From: Bacteroidaceae bacterium
Lineage (GTDB): Bacteria; Bacteroidota; Bacteroidia; Bacteroidales; Bacteroidaceae
Assembly: GCA_017540585.1 (NCBI GenBank)
Contig: JAFYAT010000119.1
Span: 1 to 64,000 of the forward strand
Direction: 5' to 3'
DNA length: 64,000 nucleotides
Positions 59,005 to 64,000 of the stretch are shown here, one piece after another; the first letter of the stretch is position 1, and each line of letters begins with the position of its first letter. The position numbers were made by a program, and so were the translations under genes. The notes beneath the pieces were generated by a model that was not told the origin of the DNA, searched no databases, and saw only the letters and a program-made list of their open reading frames with translations.

Positions 59005-60081
59005 TTAGAAACGGATGGAAATACTTAGATTGAGATGACCATTGCTGCCAAATTTGTCATCGTAGTCTTCGGTAAAGGTGGACATTTTCATGCTTGGAGA
59101 ATAAATTTCTGCGCAAAGCACCAAACCAAGATTTTTGTTTCCCAAGTCACAACCTATGCCGCCATACGCACCAAAATTGCTGAGCATGTAGGATGAAACT
59201 CCGAGTCGGTATATCACCTTGTTGTTATCAAATGGCATCTTCCATTGGCAAGCACCTTTGAGATTGAACGCTACATTGAAAAGAGAATCATCCTTTTTCC
59301 TTTGTGCTATATCAAAACCAACGAATACAGACATTCCTTTTCGAACTCGCTTCATGTCGAAATCAACTCCGAACTCAAGCATTGCCAATGTTTCAGCATC
59401 ACAATCTTTGCTGCGGAAAAAATTATCAATACCCATGCCGACGTAGAGTGTACACTTGTCGTCGTCCGACTTTGTGTTGTATTCGTATTCAATACAGTCT
59501 TCGTTTGATTTGCAGACATCTTCATGATATATTCGTGCGATCTTTATCAGCTGCTTTTCATCCATGGGCTTAGCCTCAACTTTGTCGGAAGCTTCGAATG
59601 AAGACTTTGATAGGTATGCGTAAAGATCCTGTGAATTCTTGACATAAGCCTTTTCGTCAGTTTCGTAAATATTGTTGTATCCTTTGTATGATGTAATTTC
59701 GCCTCGTTCGTTCTCGAAAAAGAATATTGGATAATGAGAAATATTAGTAACACGATAAACATTTAGCATACCTTTGACCATGTATTCTGCGAATACTTTA
59801 TACTCTTTTCCTTCGTATTCAAAAGTTTTGGAGACGTAAAACTTTCCGTTGTCTGTGAATCTGTAGCCTACGATGCCCATTGGGTAATATGTGACATATT
59901 CTTCAGAGCCGTCAGCTTTGAATGTGCATTGTTCTGCGTTGATTTCGTTTGTACGGAAGTCTATGGTTCCATATACGGTATCATTTGTGTTGGTAATAAT
60001 AAATCCGCGTTCAGGATTTTCCTGCGAATACATGTTCACATAAAGGAGTGCTGTCATCAACAGCAAAAGAGTTCGTTTCAT
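59005..60081 (-). CDS. Secreted beta-rich protein, unknown function
   Basis: A 358-residue protein with signal peptide MKRTLLLLMTALLYVNMYSQ. The N-terminal domain has GFIITNTNDTVYGTIDFRTN, which resembles Bacteroidetes proteins with an N-terminal 'nGDT-GxI' segment. The C-terminal third (about 215-358: YVGMGIDNFFRS; GVDFDMKRVRKGMSVFVGFD; GVSSYMLSNFGAYGGIGCDL; LNLSISIRF) alternates polar and hydrophobic residues and ends in Phe, as outer-membrane barrels do. Surface or outer-membrane location is likely. A -7 match (CAAAGGTA on the plus strand, 60124-60131) lies 43 bp upstream. Confidence 0.72.
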   Translation of the reverse strand: MKRTLLLLMTALLYVNMYSQENPERGFIITNTNDTVYGTIDFRTNEINAEQCTFKADGSEEYVTYYPMGIVGYRFTDNGKFYVSKTFEYEGKEYKVFAEYMVKGMLNVYRVTNISHYPIFFFENERGEITSYKGYNNIYETDEKAYVKNSQDLYAYLSKSSFEASDKVEAKPMDEKQLIKIARIYHEDVCKSNEDCIEYEYNTKSDDDKCTLYVGMGIDNFFRSKDCDAETLAMLEFGVDFDMKRVRKGMSVFVGFDIAQRKKDDSLFNVAFNLKGACQWKMPFDNNKVIYRLGVSSYMLSNFGAYGGIGCDLGNKNLGLVLCAEIYSPSMKMSTFTEDYDDKFGSNGHLNLSISIRF

Positions 60082-60168
60082 AAATATTTTCTGTTTTGTT
60101 AGTTTTTATCAAATGCGGACGCAAAGGTAACACATATTTTGCAAAAGGAAACAATATTTGGACATTTT

Positions 60169-60213
60169 TTGCTTGGGGTGATTGCAAGCATTAGTAGTCA
60201 GGTTTATGTTGAT
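60169..60213. repeat. 45-bp duplicated segment, copy B
   Basis: One mismatch from 57976-58020. Here it is not attached to a gene and lies 38 bp upstream of the minus-strand promoter of the 59005 gene. Confidence 0.9.
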
Positions 60214-60414
60214 TTCCTCTTACGTTCCTGTTCATTTCTCTTATGAAATGTGGAGGATGGTAAGGGGAAAACAAGGCGAAGTGTACAAACAGGAGAAGAC
60301 AAAGGACAAAAATGTGTCAAAAAGCAGGTGTACACACGATTAAAAAGGAGAAAATGAACAAAAGTGTAAAATGACAATGTATTTCTATTCTGGTTTGAGA
60401 ATAGGTACTTTTGA
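60214..60414. other. Gap without recognised gene
   Basis: AT-rich sequence between the 45-bp copy and the 11-bp repeats. Nothing coding or structured was supported. Confidence 0.5.
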
Positions 60415-60469
60415 AGTACTGACTAAGTACTGACTAAGTACTGACTCATTAGGGACTAATTACTGACTA
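60415..60469. repeat. Five tandem 11-bp repeats (AGTACTGACTA family)
   Basis: Five contiguous units; the first two are identical AGTACTGACTA. Followed by TGAACTTTAGGACAAT and ATCCGTTTTCGTTA as at 25143-25195. Confidence 0.9.
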
Positions 60470-60650
60470 TGAACTTTAGGACAATATTTGATGCTCATAT
60501 CCGTTTTCGTTATCCTGATATTTTTGCGTTTGTGGTTTAACTTTATACCATGTCGGGAAAAAGGGACAAATAATTGTTTGTGATGTATAGCACAAAGTTA
60601 AATGACATTAAAAAAGTCGGGGAGACTGCTTTTGTGTGACATTTTATTCC

Positions 60651-60658
60651 TATCTTTG
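60651..60658 (+). promoter_or_regulatory. -7 box for the FMN-binding protein gene
   Basis: TATCTTTG, 24 bp before the ATG; TTTG at 60631-60634 is a possible -33 box with a short 16-bp spacer. Confidence 0.6.
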
Positions 60659-60681
60659 TCAGGAAAATAATTGAAACGGAT

Positions 60682-61065
60682 ATGAAGAAATTTTTGTTTT
60701 GTATGATGATGTCTGCTGTTTCTATGGTGGCAATGGCAGAGGATGTGATGACAAAGAGTGGTGACACTTGTGTGGTTAATACTACAACTTTGTGTGATGT
60801 GAAGGGTTATCGTTCCACAACTCCGCTAAAGGTATATTTCCTCAAGAATAAGATTGTGAAGATCGTGCCTCTGAAGAATATGGAGTCAAAGAAATATTTT
60901 GTCAGAGTTGAGAAGGAGTTCTTCCCTAATTTCGTTGGTCAGAAGGTGGCTAAGGCAAAGAAATTGTCTGCTCCTAATGGCGTGGATGGCGTGACTGGTG
61001 CTACTCTCAGTTCTAATGCTGTACGTAGCAACGTGGCTGCTGCAATCAAGTATTACTCAAAGTGA
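60682..61065 (+). CDS. Secreted FMN-binding domain protein
   Basis: A 127-residue protein: signal peptide MKKFLFCMMMSAVSMVAMA, then a small domain ending in GVDGVTGATLSSNAVRSNVAAAIKYY. The DGVTGATxSS motif is the site where ApbE attaches FMN through a phosphoester bond to Thr. It should carry covalent FMN on the periplasmic side and pass electrons. No reductase partner is adjacent. The first 50 bp of this gene were copied to 58814-58867. Confidence 0.85.
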   Translation: MKKFLFCMMMSAVSMVAMAEDVMTKSGDTCVVNTTTLCDVKGYRSTTPLKVYFLKNKIVKIVPLKNMESKKYFVRVEKEFFPNFVGQKVAKAKKLSAPNGVDGVTGATLSSNAVRSNVAAAIKYYSK

Positions 61066-61180
61066 GTTTTTGAGTTTGTGGGTTTGTAAGTTTTTAAGTT
61101 AAGAGTTTTTTTATTCTTGGAAATTTGAACTTTTGAACCTGCAAACTTTTTTTTTGACTTAATTCTCTTGTGCTATTTGC

Positions 61181-61224
61181 AGAAGAGTCTTACGAAGGGT
61201 GCACGAAGGGTGCACGAAGGATAA
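61181..61224. repeat. Four 11-bp repeats (ACGAAGGGTGC)
   Basis: AGAAGAGTCTT, ACGAAGGGTGC twice, and ACGAAGGATAA; 44 bp before the ATG at 61268. Confidence 0.75.
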
Positions 61225-61267
61225 ATAAAATACAAACACGATAAACGGATTAACCGAGAAATTGAAT

Positions 61268-62533
61268 ATGAAGAAGATTCTGCTGGGACTTTTCTGCCTT
61301 GGGCTTGTGCCTGACACTATGGCGTTTTCTGTTATGAGAACGCCAAAGGTTTATCATGTCGAGATTACAAATGAGAGTGATTACGACAGGAAAGATGAGC
61401 CTGTGGTCATAACGTCAAAGGAAATCAATCGTATAAAGTGGATTGACGTGAATGTCAGAGTGACGGATAATGGTGCTCCTGTTCAATATCAGTTGGATGA
61501 TATGGATGGAGACTTGCAGAATGACGAGTTGTTCTTTGTAACAGACATCAAGGCACATTCGCGTAAAGTCATAGATGTCGAGTTTTGTGGAGAACAAGAT
61601 ACGACAAAGTGGACGGACAGAATCTATACGGCTCTTCAGTTTCGTGACAAGAAGGATAAGTTTCCTGACTTGTTGAGGGTTGAGGCAAAGGGTTCGACAA
61701 ATCTCTTCAATGACATCTATATGCATGGTGTGACGATAGAGAGTGAGCTTGTAGGCTATCGCATATACTTTGACGAACGGCAGAACATAGACCTCTATGG
61801 CAAGAAATATCGAAGGATAGAGTTGCCAGAAACACAGTTCTATACAACGGCAGAACAGCTGAAGGCTGGCTATGGTGTGGATGTGCTCTGGGCTGGTAAG
61901 GCTATGGGATGTGGTAGCCTGAAAAGATATGGAGCTGATAATGTGGCTAACTGGACAGATGTGGGCATTCGTGGTCAAAGAGTCGTGACAACGGGTCCTC
62001 TTCGTACGGTCATCGAGGTATATGATATAGGTAGAGAAATGTTTGGTCGCTCAGGTTCTTTTTTTGAAGAGACGACAAGACAATATTACACGCTTGTTGC
62101 AGGACATCGTGACTTGCAGGTTGATGTAAATACGGACAGGGGTTATCATACATATTGTACTGGCGTGCAGAAGGTCGGTGTGACGGCTGAGGATAGCGTG
62201 CGCAGAGGGCATAAGTCCGAAGGATGGATTCGTGACGGCATAGCGGCTTCGTGGGGATGTGACTATCCTGATATGGGTAAGAAGCATATCTGGGCACCAG
62301 AGGCGATAGGCATGGCTGTGTATGTTCCGCAGATGTATGTGGATAAGAGTTTTGAGGATGAACTCAACTATGTGTATGTGTTGAGACCTAAGAAAGAGAA
62401 GATAAGATATTATGTCTCATTCTGTGCGGACAAGGAGGAACAGGGCTACCATAATGCGCACGACTGGTTCGCCTCTCTTGATGAGTGGAAACATAAAATT
62501 GAACATCCTGTAAAAATAAGGGTGAAAAAATAA
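61268..62533 (+). CDS. DUF4861-like secreted protein
   Basis: A 421-residue protein with signal peptide (MKKILLGLFCLGLVPDTMA). The body resembles DUF4861 proteins: VEITNESDYDRKDEPVVI near the start, VPVQYQLDDMDGD-type (here GAPVQYQLDDMDGDLQNDELFFV), and GRSGSFFEETTRQYYTLVAGHRDLQVDVN. This family is found with polysaccharide-degrading enzymes, especially for pectin-like sugars, but its activity is not established. ATG 61268 is chosen; the TTG at 61262 would add two residues. No operon partner. Confidence 0.75.
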   Translation: MKKILLGLFCLGLVPDTMAFSVMRTPKVYHVEITNESDYDRKDEPVVITSKEINRIKWIDVNVRVTDNGAPVQYQLDDMDGDLQNDELFFVTDIKAHSRKVIDVEFCGEQDTTKWTDRIYTALQFRDKKDKFPDLLRVEAKGSTNLFNDIYMHGVTIESELVGYRIYFDERQNIDLYGKKYRRIELPETQFYTTAEQLKAGYGVDVLWAGKAMGCGSLKRYGADNVANWTDVGIRGQRVVTTGPLRTVIEVYDIGREMFGRSGSFFEETTRQYYTLVAGHRDLQVDVNTDRGYHTYCTGVQKVGVTAEDSVRRGHKSEGWIRDGIAASWGCDYPDMGKKHIWAPEAIGMAVYVPQMYVDKSFEDELNYVYVLRPKKEKIRYYVSFCADKEEQGYHNAHDWFASLDEWKHKIEHPVKIRVKK

Positions 62534-62619
62534 AATAAAAATCGTTCTGGTGCGTTATTATGAATAGAACTCAACTAACACAAGTTGAGGCGTTACGATT
62601 TTATATTATCAATTTAACT

Positions 62620-62627
62620 TAGATTTG
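62620..62627 (+). promoter_or_regulatory. Candidate -7 box upstream of mfd
   Basis: TAGATTTG, about 140 bp upstream of mfd, after a short CTCAACTAACACAAGTTGAG inverted repeat (62568-62587). No -33 box was clear. Confidence 0.4.
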
Positions 62628-62630
62628 CCT

Positions 62631-62783
62631 ATGGTAGATTCTACTCCAGTAAGAACGCAAAACAGAACGAGAGTAATCAGTATGAACGTGAAGCCGCTCC
62701 TTCCACGTAAGGAAGTGCTTGACTATATAAAATGTTTTGCAAGGTCGTATAGACCTGTAATGGTTGAAATTGGAAATATCTAA
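62631..62783 (+). CDS. Small ORF overlapping the mfd start
   Basis: A 50-codon frame: MVDSTPVRTQNRTRVIS followed by MNVKPLLPRKEVLDYIKCFA and RSYRPVMVEIGNI. If the -7 box at 62620 is used, ATG 62631 would be too close to the transcription start and the internal ATG at 62682 (33 residues) is the better start. The frame overlaps the likely mfd start codon by about 15-20 bp in another frame, which would couple translation. The KPLLPRKEVLDYI segment looks protein-like; no family was recognised. Confidence 0.4.
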   Translation: MVDSTPVRTQNRTRVISMNVKPLLPRKEVLDYIKCFARSYRPVMVEIGNI

Positions 62784-64000
62784 ACTTCTTACGCTCTTGG
62801 CTTCGGATAAGGAAGTCAAGAGTCTTTGTAAATCTATTTGCTCGTCAGCAATAGAACATATTCACGTAGGGGGGCTTATCGGCTCTTCTGCGCCTTTGTT
62901 ATTTGCCTCCGTCGCTCAGATGATGGAGGGAAAGGACGGCTTGCCTCTGTTGGTATTCGTGCTTGATGATGCCGACTCGGCAGGCTATTTCTATCATGAC
63001 CTCGTGCAGATGCTGGATGACCAGAAGGTTCTGTTCTTTCCGTCATCCTACAAGAGGGCGATAAAGTACAACCAGAAGGATGCTGGTAATGAGATTCTAA
63101 GGACAGAAGTGCTCAGCCGTATGGCTCAGAATGAGCGACTTCTGGTCGTGACATATCCTGATGCCCTTGCAGAAAAGGTCGTTTCGCAAAAGAAACTGGA
63201 AGCAAATACAATCGTCCTCAACAAGGGTGGAATGTATGATGTCAACGACCTTGAAAAACGTATGCTTGCTCTCGGTTTTGTTCGTAAGGACTATGTGTAC
63301 GAACCAGGACAGTTTGCCGTCAGAGGTAGTATCGTGGACGTATATTCGTTCTCCTCGGAGAATCCTTATCGTATAGACTTCTTTGGCGACGAGGTGGACA
63401 GCATCCGCACCTTTGATGTTCAGACGCAATTGTCGGTCGAGAAGGTTGACAGCATGACTGTCGTATCGCAGATGGGAAGTGGCGAGAGCGACTATGTGGC
63501 TATGCTTGAGTTCCTGCCACGTGAGACGGTAGTCGTGTCACGTGATTTTGCGTACGTATGCGACCGTGTGGCACAGATATACGACGAAGGCTTTTCGCTT
63601 TCTGCAATAAATGTTGAGAGTGCTGAGGCTGGTGGCAAGGGTGAGGTTCTTGACAAGGACAAGGTTATGGTTGAGGGGCAGGCTTTTGTCCGTAGTATGT
63701 CGTGGTTCCGTAAGGTAGAATTGCGCCCAACAATACTTGACGACGAGACATCGGGCAAGTCGAATGCCGTCGTTCGTTTCAGTATGAGTCCTCAGCCTTT
63801 GTTCCACAAGAACTTTGAGCTTCTACAGTCAGAACTCCTAAGGCTTCAGACGGAGGGCTATAGGATAAATATCTTTGCGGATAGCGAGAAACAGATTGCG
63901 CGTCTTCAGGATATCTTCTCGGAGATGGCACAGGGCGAGCATGAACAGGTCGTGTTTGAACCTGTTGGCAAGGCTATCCACGAAGGTTTTATTGATAATA
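62764..64000 (+). CDS. mfd: Transcription-repair coupling factor Mfd, 3' end outside window
   Basis: The first about 412 residues of Mfd, which releases stalled RNA polymerase and recruits UvrA. Visible: the UvrB-like N-terminal domain (HVGGLIGSSAPLLFASVAQ; LVFVLDDADSAGYFYHDL; VLFFPSSYKRAIKY; LVVTYPDALAEKV; GFVRKDYVYEPGQFAVRGSIVDVYSF; RIDFFGDEVDSIRTFD). The frame is closed upstream by TAA at 62758, and the first in-frame ATG (62920) lies well inside the conserved domain. So TTG 62764 or TTG 62770 must be the start. The protein continues past 64000. Confidence 0.93.
   Translation, partial: MKLEISKLLTLLASDKEVKSLCKSICSSAIEHIHVGGLIGSSAPLLFASVAQMMEGKDGLPLLVFVLDDADSAGYFYHDLVQMLDDQKVLFFPSSYKRAIKYNQKDAGNEILRTEVLSRMAQNERLLVVTYPDALAEKVVSQKKLEANTIVLNKGGMYDVNDLEKRMLALGFVRKDYVYEPGQFAVRGSIVDVYSFSSENPYRIDFFGDEVDSIRTFDVQTQLSVEKVDSMTVVSQMGSGESDYVAMLEFLPRETVVVSRDFAYVCDRVAQIYDEGFSLSAINVESAEAGGKGEVLDKDKVMVEGQAFVRSMSWFRKVELRPTILDDETSGKSNAVVRFSMSPQPLFHKNFELLQSELLRLQTEGYRINIFADSEKQIARLQDIFSEMAQGEHEQVVFEPVGKAIHEGFIDN

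Noticed and set aside
1..64000. Insertion sequences, prophage or integrative element
   Set aside because: No transposase, integrase, relaxase or phage structural gene was recognised on either strand.

Overview
The window looks like a chromosome segment of a gut or rumen Bacteroidales bacterium of the Prevotellaceae type (Prevotella/Segatella-like). The signs are Bacteroidetes -7 boxes (TAnnTTTG, sometimes with TTTG 19 bp upstream), few Shine-Dalgarno sequences, T9SS-like C-terminal tails, a xylan-type hybrid two-component system, a fimbrillin/FISUMP lipoprotein, and AT-rich gene gaps full of short repeats. No rRNA, transposase, integrase or cas gene was recognised. One tRNA (Lys, UUU) is present. 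This taxonomy is an inference from gene content.

Layout. 1-1856: 5'-truncated aquaporin followed by a CobW/COG0523 GTPase. 2133-8736: cysK, a patatin/outer-membrane-barrel protein, an esterase-like phytase-family protein and a metY-type sulfhydrylase. 9184-12764: a repeat-rich gap, a structured leader, a small surface-type ORF, a FISUMP lipoprotein with a possible hypervariable tail, and gene relics. 12762-14972: nfeD-flotillin operon. 15394-24672: radical SAM protein, acyltransferase, DUF1846 protein, DUF2007 protein, membrane AraC regulator, coiled-coil lipoprotein, rsmI, AI-2E-family transporter. 24787-28631: tRNA-Lys, mtaB, a glycosyltransferase, superoxide dismutase. 28812-45490: M15 peptidase, then a glucuronoxylan region (GH5-like, GH115, GH67, a 1185-residue secreted protein, and a hybrid two-component regulator). 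45752-48558: lipoproteins and what looks like the remains of a toxin/immunity locus. 49214-56809: serine dehydratase, rubrerythrin, then a minus-strand series (esterase, asparaginase, LysE, DUF4924, rfbD) and a ROK glucokinase. 57008-62533: hypothetical proteins, a hicA-hicB pair with a nonsense codon in hicA, two recombination scars, an FMN-binding protein and a DUF4861-like protein. 62764-64000: 5' part of mfd.

How the genes work together. GH115 and GH67 both remove (4-O-methyl)glucuronic acid from xylan. The hybrid two-component system beside them is the family type that senses xylan fragments. The esterase at 54861-55712 may help with deacetylation. No SusC/SusD pair lies in the window.

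Most notable signals. (1) Many gaps hold degenerate tandem repeats with an exact 11-bp period, each locus with its own motif. A second class has an 8-bp period. (2) The C-terminus of the FISUMP lipoprotein has runs of NNC codons, as expected of a diversity-generating retroelement variable region, but no template or reverse transcriptase was seen here. (3) A four-copy 27-bp repeat array with 30-33 bp spacers lies upstream of the GH5-like gene. It is CRISPR-like in geometry, but has a variable 4-nt core and a dispersed copy elsewhere. (4) An orphan toxin-like C-terminal reading frame overlaps a small secreted protein gene by ATGA. All family names come from reading the translations; no database search was run.
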